A program made the position numbers and the translations under genes. From Nocardioides sp. BGMRC 2183 (GTDB taxonomy: Bacteria > Actinomycetota > Actinomycetes > Propionibacteriales > Nocardioidaceae), in assembly GCA_008123405.1 (NCBI GenBank), contig VSSA01000001.1, forward strand, positions 310,001 to 374,000: a DNA stretch of 64,000 nucleotides, written 5' to 3'. Under the pieces are notes generated by a model that did not search any database, had not been told where the DNA came from, and worked only from the letters and a program-made list of their open reading frames with translations. This document shows, in pieces, positions 20,913-28,103 of the stretch. Position 1 is the stretch's first letter, and each line of letters begins with the position of its first letter.

Positions 20913-21299
20913 TCAGGCTCCGGTGGGTCGTGGGTGGGCGATGTCGTAGGTGCGTTGCTCGAGGGTGGCCAGTCGGGTGTTGACCTCGTCGAAGCGACCA
21001 TTCATGTCGCTGCGAAGCGCATCGATCTTGGTGTCCACCTTGTGGTCGAGAGCGTCGAGCTTGGTGTCCACCTTGTGGTCGAGTGCGTCGATCTTGGTGT
21101 CGAACTTGTGGTCCAGTGCGTCGATCTTGGTGTCGAACTTCTGCTCCATCGCGTCGAAGCGACGGTCGACGGCCTCGAACCGCTGGTCGACGACGTCGAA
21201 GCGTCGGTCCATCTGGCGGGAGAGCACGCCGACGATGGTGACGACACCCACGAGGATCGCCACCACCGATGCCCAGTCCTCCAGCTGCACCCAACTCAC
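20913..21299 (-). CDS. Membrane-anchored coiled-coil protein (copy 1)
   Basis: 128 residues from a GTG at 21299 (start uncertain; an upstream TTG is possible). Residues ~8-27 form one membrane helix (ASVVAILVGVVTIVGVL). The rest is a charged coiled coil built on RRFD heptads, then four 11-residue units of the type KxDTKxDALDH. The helix probably inserts with the coil facing the cytoplasm or wall; orientation cannot be decided. It closes with IAHPRPTGA. The gene is flanked by direct repeats GGGTGGCCAG. A longer copy is at 25370-25789 and a deleted copy at 14505-14578. Confidence 0.7.
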   Translation of the reverse strand: MSWVQLEDWASVVAILVGVVTIVGVLSRQMDRRFDVVDQRFEAVDRRFDAMEQKFDTKIDALDHKFDTKIDALDHKVDTKLDALDHKVDTKIDALRSDMNGRFDEVNTRLATLEQRTYDIAHPRPTGA

Positions 21300-21477
21300 C
21301 TTTCCAGTGTGCCCGCTCCATCTGCGGGTGGCCAGCAGCAAGGTACGCCGACAGCGGAGTGGTCGCTATCGGCTCGCGGCTGCTTGTGGATGAGCCCGAT
21401 ACCGAGCGTTGCGGCGTCGCGGCCAGTCGCCGGGCGCCGTTCTCGGCCCCTGGGGTTGCGCGCTCGGGCATGCCGGA

Positions 21478-21507
21478 GGCCCGGCGACAGTGCTCTGTCG
21501 CCGGGCC
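21478..21507. terminator. Hairpin terminator, now separated from six-Cys gene B by an IS
   Basis: GGCCCGGCGACAG (21478-21490) pairs with CTGTCGCCGGGCC (21495-21507) around TGCT. The twin at 25967-26000 lies 26 nt beyond six-Cys gene C. Here the IS has moved it over 1.1 kb from gene B. Confidence 0.7.
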
Positions 21508-21534
21508 CCGGTCGGTGGTGCCAGGTGCGCTAGG

Positions 21535-22649
21535 TGTTCTAGCCGGGGAGGTTGGGTACGCGGTCGATGGGTGACTTGCCTTTGAGGCTGGTGTGGCCGC
21601 GGTGGTGATTGTAGTGATGCAGCCAGGTCGGATAGGTGGCTGCGCGGTCGGCTTCTGAGAGATAGGCGTTGGCGTAGGCCCATTCCTCGAGCAGGGTCCG
21701 GTTGAACCGCTCGACCTTGCCGTTGGTCTGTGGCCGGTACGGGCGGGTTCGCCGATGCTTGATCGTCTGGCCCAGGGTCGTGGCCCACAGCCGGGAGCGG
21801 TAGCAGGAGCCGTTGTCGGTGAGGACGGCCTTGACCGTGATCCCGTGGGCGGCGAAGAACACCCGGGCGCGGTTCCAGAACGCTGCGGCGGTCTCCTTGC
21901 GCTCGTCGGCGAGGATCTCGGAGTAGGCCAGACGGGAGTGGTCGTCCACGGCGTGATGCAGGTACACGTAGCCCCGTGAAGGCAAGGCGCCGGCGCGTGC
22001 GGCGCGGTCTGCTGCCGCGTTCGCCCGTCTGCCCTGTGCCGAGCCCCGCCCGAACATGCGCCATCCGCCGCCGTCGGGGATGCGGCCGAGCTTCTTGATG
22101 TCGACGTGGACCAGGTCGCCGGGTGCGGCGTGCTCGTAGCGGTTCTTCTCGCGTGAGGAGGTCTTGATCCGGGTGCCGGTGGCCGGGTCGGTCCACTTCA
22201 GTCGTGGGCAGCCGTAAGGATGAAGTACCTGGCCGACGGTGGAGGGGTTCAGGCCGAGGTGGTAGGCGATCCGGGCCGGTCCCCAGCGTCGGGTCACTCG
22301 CAGGTTCACGATCCGATGCTCGGTTCGTCGAGGCGTCTGATTCGGGTTGTGGTGCGGGCGGGAGGAACGGTCGACCATTCCGCCCTTGCCGAGCTCTCGG
22401 TATCGATTGGCCCAACGGCGTGCTGTCGTGGTGCTGACAGAGAACCGTTCGGCGGCGCGGGCATAGGGCCAGTGATGGTCGACGATCAGTTTGGCCAGGC
22501 GTAGGCGTCCAGCCGGGGTGAGGGTGGCGTTAGCGTGGGTCACGAAGACCTCCGTGGTGGGTGTGGGTGCGTGGTAGCTCCACACCTCACCCGGAGGTCT
22601 TCGTCATGGTCCAGCCGACCCGCCGTACCTAACGTCCGTGGTCAGAACA
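21535..22649. mobile_element. IS481-family insertion sequence, complete (1115 bp)
   Basis: Terminal inverted repeats of about 26 bp (21535-21560 and 22624-22649) both begin TGTTCT and share GGTAC near their inner end. A 6-bp target duplication GCTAGG flanks the element (21529-21534 and 22650-22655). It contains a single intact transposase gene. The insertion lies between six-Cys gene B and its terminator. The intact ends suggest it is recent and potentially active. Confidence 0.9.
21539..22543 (-). CDS. IS481-family transposase
   Basis: 334 residues from a GTG at 22543 with GGAGG upstream. An N-terminal helix-turn-helix (RAAERFSVSTTTARRWANRY) precedes the DDE integrase core: GDLVHVDIKKL gives the first Asp, LTDNGSCYRS the second, and RPYRPQTNGKVERFNRTLLEEW the final Glu. 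All catalytic residues are present and the frame is intact. The stop lies inside the left inverted repeat, as is usual in this family. Confidence 0.93.
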   Translation of the reverse strand: MTHANATLTPAGRLRLAKLIVDHHWPYARAAERFSVSTTTARRWANRYRELGKGGMVDRSSRPHHNPNQTPRRTEHRIVNLRVTRRWGPARIAYHLGLNPSTVGQVLHPYGCPRLKWTDPATGTRIKTSSREKNRYEHAAPGDLVHVDIKKLGRIPDGGGWRMFGRGSAQGRRANAAADRAARAGALPSRGYVYLHHAVDDHSRLAYSEILADERKETAAAFWNRARVFFAAHGITVKAVLTDNGSCYRSRLWATTLGQTIKHRRTRPYRPQTNGKVERFNRTLLEEWAYANAYLSEADRAATYPTWLHHYNHHRGHTSLKGKSPIDRVPNLPG

Positions 22650-22650
22650 G

Positions 22651-23310
22651 CTAGGTCAGGTCAGGCGCATCAGGGGTGGTGCGGAAGTCGATGCCGCCGG
22701 CGGAATCATCGACGTCGAAGGTGATGCCGTTGAGGCCGACATTGCCGCTGATCAGTCCGAGGCAGCCGATGGACTGGTCGGAGAGGGCGAAGCCCGAGCC
22801 GTTGAGGATCAGCTGCTGGGTGGCCTCGTTGTAGGTGGCCTCCACATCGCCATCGACATGGGCGGTGCAACTCGCGTAGTTGAGGGTGCCGCAGTCGGTG
22901 CCGAGAACGACCTCGCCAGGCACAGCGGTGTCAGTCTTGCCATCGGTGACGGTGGCGGAGGCGATCGGGTCGAAGTCGGCGCAACCGCTGTCGATGGTGA
23001 TCGTCTGGTTGATGCCGAGCGGCGTGGCGCAGACGATGTCCAGGCTGGTGAAGTCGAGGTGGCCGCCCGGGGGAACGGCGCCGGCGGTGGCGTCGCCGGT
23101 GAAGCCACCGTCGAAGCAGGTATAGGTGCCGCCGCCGAAGGACGCGGTGCCCCCGGAGTAAGTCCCGCTGATGGCATGGACGCCGGAGGTGTTGCCGTTG
23201 ACGTGGACGTAGTTGATGAACTCCACGCCCGCGTTGGCGGCAGGGGTGATGCCCATCAGGCCGGCGGCCACGACGGCTGCTGCGGCGAGAAGTGCCTTGC
23301 GCAAGTGCAT
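22651..23310 (-). CDS. Secreted six-cysteine beta-rich protein B, C-terminus extended by a frameshift
   Basis: 219 residues from the ATG at 23310. The signal peptide ends at AANA. The six cysteines of the family are present (YTCFDG, IVCATP, SGCADF, TDCGTL, ASCTAH, IGCLGL). Paralogues A and C end in FRTNP and stop. Here one base is missing near 22672, changing the ending to FRTTP plus six extra residues (DAPDLT), and translation stops at a TAG lying in the 6-bp duplication beside the IS. The fold should be unaffected. Divergent from RCC1-like gene 3. Confidence 0.72.
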   Translation of the reverse strand: MHLRKALLAAAAVVAAGLMGITPAANAGVEFINYVHVNGNTSGVHAISGTYSGGTASFGGGTYTCFDGGFTGDATAGAVPPGGHLDFTSLDIVCATPLGINQTITIDSGCADFDPIASATVTDGKTDTAVPGEVVLGTDCGTLNYASCTAHVDGDVEATYNEATQQLILNGSGFALSDQSIGCLGLISGNVGLNGITFDVDDSAGGIDFRTTPDAPDLT

Positions 23311-23425
23311 GGTGTGCTCCCTCTTCTTCGAGAGGCGACGCACGGATCGGCGCCGGGTCGCATGATGACCGGCTGGGGGTGCTGGGTGGCGGTCTCGCGG
23401 CCGATCTGATGGTGATTTCCTTCGG

Positions 23426-23459
23426 TTTTCATCATGCGGGTGACAAGTTCTGGGGTTTG
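23426..23459 (+). promoter_or_regulatory. Island dyad operator, copy 6 (RCC1-like gene 3)
   Basis: It reads TTCATCATGCGGGTGACAAG followed by TTCTGGGGTTTG. It lies 117-150 nt before the start codon, as in copy 5. Confidence 0.6.
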
Positions 23460-23575
23460 TTCTGATGAGTGTTGCTGTGTTCGTTCCCTTGCTGGACGTA
23501 GGGACTTACGTTGTGCCGCAGGTCACGCCCGACCGGGGCGTGTGGTCGCTGGACGTAACGACGTGAGGAGTCGTG

Positions 23576-25237
23576 ATGCGAGGACGGTTGATGCGGCGGG
23601 GGGCGGTCCTGGTGGCCGCGCTCGCGGTGGGAGTGGCGGGCGCTGTGGGCGCGGTGGCGCCACCGGTGGCGAGTGCGGAGGAGGTTGCGCCGCTGACGAC
23701 GCCGGGGATGGCGGTGCCGTTGGAGCGGGCCGGGGAGCTGAAGCTGTGGGGGGACAACACCTACGACCAGGCGACGGTGCCGGCATCGCTGCGGGGTGTG
23801 GCGATCTCTCAGGTGGTGTTCCCGGCCGCGGCGACGCTGGCGTTGACGGCGGATGGCCGGGTGGTTGGTTGGGGTGGCAATCCGTATCGGTTGCAGTTGG
23901 TGCCGGACGAGGTCGCCTCGGCCAAGGTCGCCCAGATCACGGCAGGCGGTTACGGTTCGCAGTATGCCGGGGCGGTGACGCGTGACGGGCGGGTGCTGAC
24001 CTGGGGCAGCAAGCGGGCGCACCCAACGCCGTTGAATGTTCCGGCGGGGCTGCGTGGGGTCAAGCAGATGGCCTTCGCCGGATTCGCTGCAGCGGCAGTG
24101 AAGGACGACGGCACGGTGGTGGCCTGGGGCAAGCCCGACTACGGGTTGACTTCCGTGCCCGAGGGGTTGAAGGCGACCGCGATCACCGCCCAGGCCTCCC
24201 GGTTCTATGCGCTGACCGAGCAAGGCACCGTGGCCCAGTGGGGTACCGAATACCCGCTGCCGGAGTCGGTGCAGATCCCGGGCAACGTGAAGGCGATCGC
24301 CTCATCCACCAACGCCACGTTCGCATTGCTGGCCGACGACACCCTGGTCGCCTTCGGCGGGGCCGGTCTGCCGCCGGCGGAGTTCCTGGCCGCGAATCCG
24401 CTCCTCCTGGCCAATGGCGGCGTGATCGAGTTCGCGTACGTGGACCAGGAGCGTGCCATCCACTACTGGAACAGCGAGGACCAACTTGGGACAAGGCCGC
24501 CGGGTGAGGTGCCCGCGGAGCTGGACGGTCAGAACCTGGCACAGATCGTGCTGGGTTTCTCCTTTTCGAGTTCCAGTGGCTATCCGGCCAGTCTGGTGGG
24601 GGGTGTGATCGTCACCAAGATGCTGCGGGCCGCGCCGCCGAAGATCACCGGTACGGCGCGGGTCGGGTCGCGGTTGACCGCGACGCCCGGCACGTTCTCG
24701 GGCGCACCAGACGACGTGGCCGGTCAGTGGCTGGCCAACGGTGCACCGATCGCTGGCGCGACCGGAACGAGCCTGGTGCTTACCTCGGCGATGGTCGGCA
24801 AACGGATCTCGTATGAGTCGACGGCGACCAAGGCGGGCGAAGAGACAGTGTCCTCGACCTCCACGCCGGTCACGGTCGCAGCGGCCGGCAAGGTCGCCTC
24901 GAAGACGAAGGTCGTCAAGGTCGCGGTGGCCAAGAAGGCCGCCAAGGTGAGCGTGACCGGCAAGGTGACCGCCTCGAAGTCGCTGGCTGGCAAGGCGAAG
25001 GTGACGATCAAGAAGGGAAAGAAGGCGATCGTCGCCAAGAGCGTCAAGGTCAACGCGAAGGGCGCGGTCCAGTTGACGGTCAAGAAGTTCGCCCAACTGG
25101 TGGCCAAGAAGCTGCGCGCCAAGGGCAAGAAGGCCAAGACCGCCTACCGCGGCAAGTACACGGTCACCATCGCCTACGCCGGCAACGCCCAGGTCAAGGC
25201 CAGCAAGGCGACCAAGAAGTTCACCATCCGCAGATAG
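23576..25237 (+). CDS. Secreted RCC1-like protein with lysine-rich Ig-like C-terminus (copy 3)
   Basis: 553 residues from the ATG at 23576. It has the same architecture as copy 2: signal peptide, RCC1-type WG repeats, Ig-like domain, basic tail ending in RR. The first ~170 nt of coding sequence match copy 2 exactly as far as I can read, and the stretch from about 24598 to the stop is nearly identical. The propeller core differs at many codons, including surface loops (PYGGAY versus GYGSQY). This mosaic pattern suggests gene conversion of the ends or diversifying selection on the propeller. Confidence 0.8.
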   Translation: MRGRLMRRGAVLVAALAVGVAGAVGAVAPPVASAEEVAPLTTPGMAVPLERAGELKLWGDNTYDQATVPASLRGVAISQVVFPAAATLALTADGRVVGWGGNPYRLQLVPDEVASAKVAQITAGGYGSQYAGAVTRDGRVLTWGSKRAHPTPLNVPAGLRGVKQMAFAGFAAAAVKDDGTVVAWGKPDYGLTSVPEGLKATAITAQASRFYALTEQGTVAQWGTEYPLPESVQIPGNVKAIASSTNATFALLADDTLVAFGGAGLPPAEFLAANPLLLANGGVIEFAYVDQERAIHYWNSEDQLGTRPPGEVPAELDGQNLAQIVLGFSFSSSSGYPASLVGGVIVTKMLRAAPPKITGTARVGSRLTATPGTFSGAPDDVAGQWLANGAPIAGATGTSLVLTSAMVGKRISYESTATKAGEETVSSTSTPVTVAAAGKVASKTKVVKVAVAKKAAKVSVTGKVTASKSLAGKAKVTIKKGKKAIVAKSVKVNAKGAVQLTVKKFAQLVAKKLRAKGKKAKTAYRGKYTVTIAYAGNAQVKASKATKKFTIRR

Positions 25238-25266
25238 CAGACAGCAGCACCGATCCCTCACGTCAC

Positions 25267-25308
25267 TGCGGTGGCGCCCCGACCAAACTCGGTCAGGGCG
25301 CCACCGCA
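25267..25308. terminator. Bidirectional hairpin terminator after RCC1-like gene 3
   Basis: TGCGGTGGCGCC (25267-25278) pairs with GGCGCCACCGCA (25297-25308); it is the duplicate of the hairpin at 20800-20841. Confidence 0.7.
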
Positions 25309-25369
25309 CACGTGCGCCCACGACCACGCGCCGGGACGGGGCGGCAAGGCGGCCCCAGGCGGACGCGGT

Positions 25370-25789
25370 TCAGGCTCCGGTGGGTCGTGGGTGGGCGATG
25401 TCGTAGGTACGTTGCTCGAGGGTGGCCAGCCGGGTGTTGACCTCGTCGAAGCGACCATTCATGTCGCTGCGAAGCGCATCGATCTTGGTGTCCACCTTGT
25501 GGTCGAGCGCATCGATCTTGGTGTCCACCTTGTGGTCCAGTGCGTCGATCTTGGTGTCCACCTTGTGGTCGAGTGCGTCGAGCTTGGTGTCGAACTTGTG
25601 GTCCAGTGCGTCGATCTTGGCGTCGAACTTCTGCTCCATCGCGTCGAAGCGACGGTCGACGGCCTCGAACCGCTGGTCGACGACGTCGAAGCGTCGGTCC
25701 ATCTGGCGGGAGAGCACGCCGACGATGGTGACGACACCCACGAGGATCGCCACCACCGATGCCCAGTCCTCCAGCTGCACCCAACTCAC
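25370..25789 (-). CDS. Membrane-anchored coiled-coil protein (copy 2)
   Basis: 139 residues from the GTG at 25789 (GGAGAG nearby). It has the same membrane helix and RRFD heptads as copy 1, but five 11-residue KxDxKxDALDH units instead of four, that is, one extra 33-bp unit. Outside the repeats the two proteins differ at few positions. The repeat number could tune coil length. Function unknown; its place between the RCC1 and six-Cys genes argues for a shared surface structure. Confidence 0.7.
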   Translation of the reverse strand: MSWVQLEDWASVVAILVGVVTIVGVLSRQMDRRFDVVDQRFEAVDRRFDAMEQKFDAKIDALDHKFDTKLDALDHKVDTKIDALDHKVDTKIDALDHKVDTKIDALRSDMNGRFDEVNTRLATLEQRTYDIAHPRPTGA

Positions 25790-25966
25790 CTCTCCAGTGT
25801 GCCCGCTCCATCTGCGGGTGGCCAGCAGCAAGGTACGCCGACCGCGGGCTGATCGCATCGGCTCGCGGCTGGCTTGTGGATGAGCCCCTGAACCGAGCCT
25901 CGCGTCCTCGCGAGAGTCGCCGTACGTCCTTCTCGGCCCCTGGGTTGCGCGCCCGGGCATGCCGAT

Positions 25967-26000
25967 GGCCCGGCGACAGGAACTGTCCTGTCGCCGGGCC
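25967..26000 (-). terminator. Hairpin terminator of six-Cys gene C
   Basis: GGCCCGGCGACAGGA (25967-25981) pairs with TCCTGTCGCCGGGCC (25986-26000) around ACTG, 26 nt past the stop. Confidence 0.75.
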
Positions 26001-26025
26001 ACCGGCGTGGGTCAGGCGAGATTCA

Positions 26026-26655
26026 TCAGGGGTTGGTGCGGAAGTCGACCACGTCGTTCATGTCGAAGGTGATGTCGTTGAGCCCGACCGGCCCGTCCAT
26101 GAACCCAAGGCACGCCGAGGACTGGTTGGACAGGTTGAAGCCCGGGCCGTCGAGGATCAGGTTCTGGGTTGTCTCGTCGTAGGTGACGTCGATGGTTCCA
26201 GCGACGTTGGCGGTGCAGGAGCCCGCGGTGATCTGACCGCAGTTGGAAGCCAGCGTCACGGTCCCGGAGATGACGTCGTTGAGACCGTCGGTGGCGTCGC
26301 TGTCCTGGAAGGTGCCGGTGGCGCAGGTGGTGCTGTTCAGCGTGATGTTGGCGTCGATGCCGAGCGGACCGTCGCAGGTGATGTTCAGCGCGGAGTAGTC
26401 CGCGTTGACGATTCCGCCCGACGACGCGCCGGCGTCAAGCGTGCCGCTGACGTTGCCCCCGCTGCAGCCGAAGGTCAGCCCGACGAACGTCGCCGTACCG
26501 CTCGCGTAGCTACCGCTGATCGCCTGAGCGCCAGAGCCGACTCCGTCGACGGTGGTGTAGTTGATGCTCGACAGGGCGTGGGCGGACGGGGCGAAGCTCA
26601 ACAGACCGGCGGCCGCCACGGCAGCTCCGGCGAGAAGTGTCTTGCGAAAGTGCAT
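26026..26655 (-). CDS. Secreted six-cysteine beta-rich protein C
   Basis: 209 residues with a signal peptide (MHFRKTLLAGAAVAAAGLLS, cleavage after SAHA). It is closest to protein A: the same cysteine contexts (FGCSGG, ITCDG, TTCATG, SNCGQ, GSCTAN, SACLGF) and the same DFRTNP ending. It is divergent not from an RCC1-like gene but from the secreted protein that precedes the mce operon. A third copy of only this gene suggests that the duplicated unit boundary falls just after it. Confidence 0.75.
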   Translation of the reverse strand: MHFRKTLLAGAAVAAAGLLSFAPSAHALSSINYTTVDGVGSGAQAISGSYASGTATFVGLTFGCSGGNVSGTLDAGASSGGIVNADYSALNITCDGPLGIDANITLNSTTCATGTFQDSDATDGLNDVISGTVTLASNCGQITAGSCTANVAGTIDVTYDETTQNLILDGPGFNLSNQSSACLGFMDGPVGLNDITFDMNDVVDFRTNP

Positions 26656-26970
26656 GTTGGTTCTCCTCGTAATCGGGATCGGGCGCCGGGATCGGCGTCG
26701 GGCCGCATCATGACCGGCGTCACATCGCCGACCGCAAGGGTTGCGGGCACATCACGTGACGAACTTGTGACTTCTCCGCAAGTTCGTGCTCCGCTCTTGC
26801 GGCGGCGGGCGAGCGTGGGCTATTCGCACGCCGCGCGCGAGCCGACGACCGGCAAGTGCCCTCCGTCTTCGGCAAGTCTTGTCATGCGGATCACAAGTTC
26901 CGGGACTGCTTGGGACGAATCTTGCGAGTTCTCTTGTGCTGGATGGACTCGCGCCGCTGAGGTTGGCCGC
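26656..26970. other. 315-bp divergent control region
   Basis: No gene is seen. It contains one good island dyad (26878-26908) and a degenerate one at 26764-26783 (CTTGTGACTTCTCCGCAAGT), between six-Cys gene C and the secreted pre-mce gene. Confidence 0.6.
26878..26908 (+). promoter_or_regulatory. Island dyad operator, copy 7 (secreted pre-mce gene)
   Basis: CTTGTCATGCGGATCACAAG is the most symmetrical copy (16 of 20 positions palindromic) and is followed by TTCCGGGACTG. It lies 62-93 nt before the ATG at 26971. Confidence 0.65.
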
Positions 26971-27984
26971 ATGCGACGACCCTGGCTCCTCCTCCGCGGC
27001 TGCATGGCGCTGCTGCTGCTGGCCGCCCTGATGTCCAGCGCGACGTCCTCCCAAGCCGAGGACCAGTGGTATCCCGGACTTCCGGAGGCCACCTTCGGCA
27101 ACTGGGTCAACGCAGCCCAGGGCGGGATGTCCTATGCCAAGCGCGCCCAGCAGTGGTTCGTCAGCCCGATGGGCATGACGACGGCCGAGGTCTACATCGA
27201 GCAGAACCCCGACAACTACAACCACAAGTGGGTGCGAGCCGCCGGCTACTTCATCTCACCGAAGGGTGCCCCCGCGAACTACGGCTACCTCGAGCCCATG
27301 AAGGTGCGATCGGTCGGATTCGGGCTGATGCCGGTCGAGGCCACCATCCGGATCAGCCAGCGTTTCGCCGACGGGTACCCGGTCCCCGTCCGCGTCAAGC
27401 TCGCGATGATCAACGAGTTCCGGCAGCGACCGCCGGGCGACCCGACGCCCGGCATGATCCAGGACCGGGCATTCCTGGAGTCCACGATCTCCGACCGCTT
27501 CAATGTCGAGATCATCGACGTGAAGGTCGACGGGGTGGACCTGCAGCTCGACGGCAACTGCCGGACCGTGAAGCCCGCACCGGTCACCCTGGTGAGCCCG
27601 GCGTTCCGGATCGAGGACGTCACCCGCTATCCCACCTACCAGGACGACTGGTTCCGCGCGCACGACCCGTCGACGTACTACCACCCGCAGTACGGCGGCG
27701 AGCTGAAGGGAACCATGACGATCCCGCCGTTCACCGGGTGCACGACGGCGGCCGGGGACGACCTTTCGGACCTGCTGACCCTGTCTGCTTCCGGACCTGA
27801 CAACACCGTGCTGGCGCGGACCGGATGGCCCTGCCCATACGTGAAGAACGGTGCCAACGCGCCCGCACCGCCAGGGGTGTCGAACCCAGGGCTCGGGAGC
27901 GGCCACGCGCCGTCGAAGGAACTCGACCCGCGGTACTGCCCGGGTGTCAAGGCATTCGACTACCCCGACCGCACCGCCGACTAG
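26971..27984 (+). CDS. Secreted protein of unknown function preceding the mce operon
   Basis: 337 residues; signal peptide at 1-28 (RGCMALLLLAALMSSATSSQA). The mature protein has no recognised domain. It is rich in Tyr, Trp and Pro, with two late cysteines in TGCTTAA and GWPCPY contexts and others near NCRTV and RYCPGV, suggesting two disulfides. It lies 119 nt upstream of the fused Mce ATPase-permease on the same strand and may be cotranscribed with it. Its promoter carries the island dyad, so the RCC1 cluster and the lipid importer could respond to the same regulator. Confidence 0.7.
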   Translation: MRRPWLLLRGCMALLLLAALMSSATSSQAEDQWYPGLPEATFGNWVNAAQGGMSYAKRAQQWFVSPMGMTTAEVYIEQNPDNYNHKWVRAAGYFISPKGAPANYGYLEPMKVRSVGFGLMPVEATIRISQRFADGYPVPVRVKLAMINEFRQRPPGDPTPGMIQDRAFLESTISDRFNVEIIDVKVDGVDLQLDGNCRTVKPAPVTLVSPAFRIEDVTRYPTYQDDWFRAHDPSTYYHPQYGGELKGTMTIPPFTGCTTAAGDDLSDLLTLSASGPDNTVLARTGWPCPYVKNGANAPAPPGVSNPGLGSGHAPSKELDPRYCPGVKAFDYPDRTAD

Positions 27985-28103
27985 GTCTCGACGAGCTCGT
28001 CCACCAGGAGCAGCTCGAAAGTGAGCCGGTCCGGCCCAGCACGGCCGCCGCTACCAGCTCCACCACCGAACATCAGCAAACCCAGAAAGCCAGGAGGCCC
28101 ATC

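Larger units (their letters stand above)
18198..21507. repeat. Tandem module, unit 1 (six-Cys A / RCC1-like 2 / coiled coil 1 / terminator)
   Basis: The same gene order, orientation, control region and terminators recur at 22651-26000. Coding blocks are up to near-identical between the units. Confidence 0.85.
22651..26000. repeat. Tandem module, unit 2 (six-Cys B / RCC1-like 3 / coiled coil 2 / terminator)
   Basis: Second copy of the module at 18198-21507, with the same order and orientation; a third six-Cys gene follows at once without its own RCC1 partner. Confidence 0.85.

Noticed and set aside
21012-21130. Regular 33-bp repeats resembling a CRISPR array
   Set aside because: The units are contiguous codons for 11-residue coiled-coil repeats without spacers, and they lie inside a conserved reading frame.
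23428-23470. TGACA at the island dyad as an ordinary -35 box
   Set aside because: At 17 nt spacing the -10 would be TGATGA or TGGTGA, which is a poor match, and the dyad symmetry and orientation rule are better explained by an operator.
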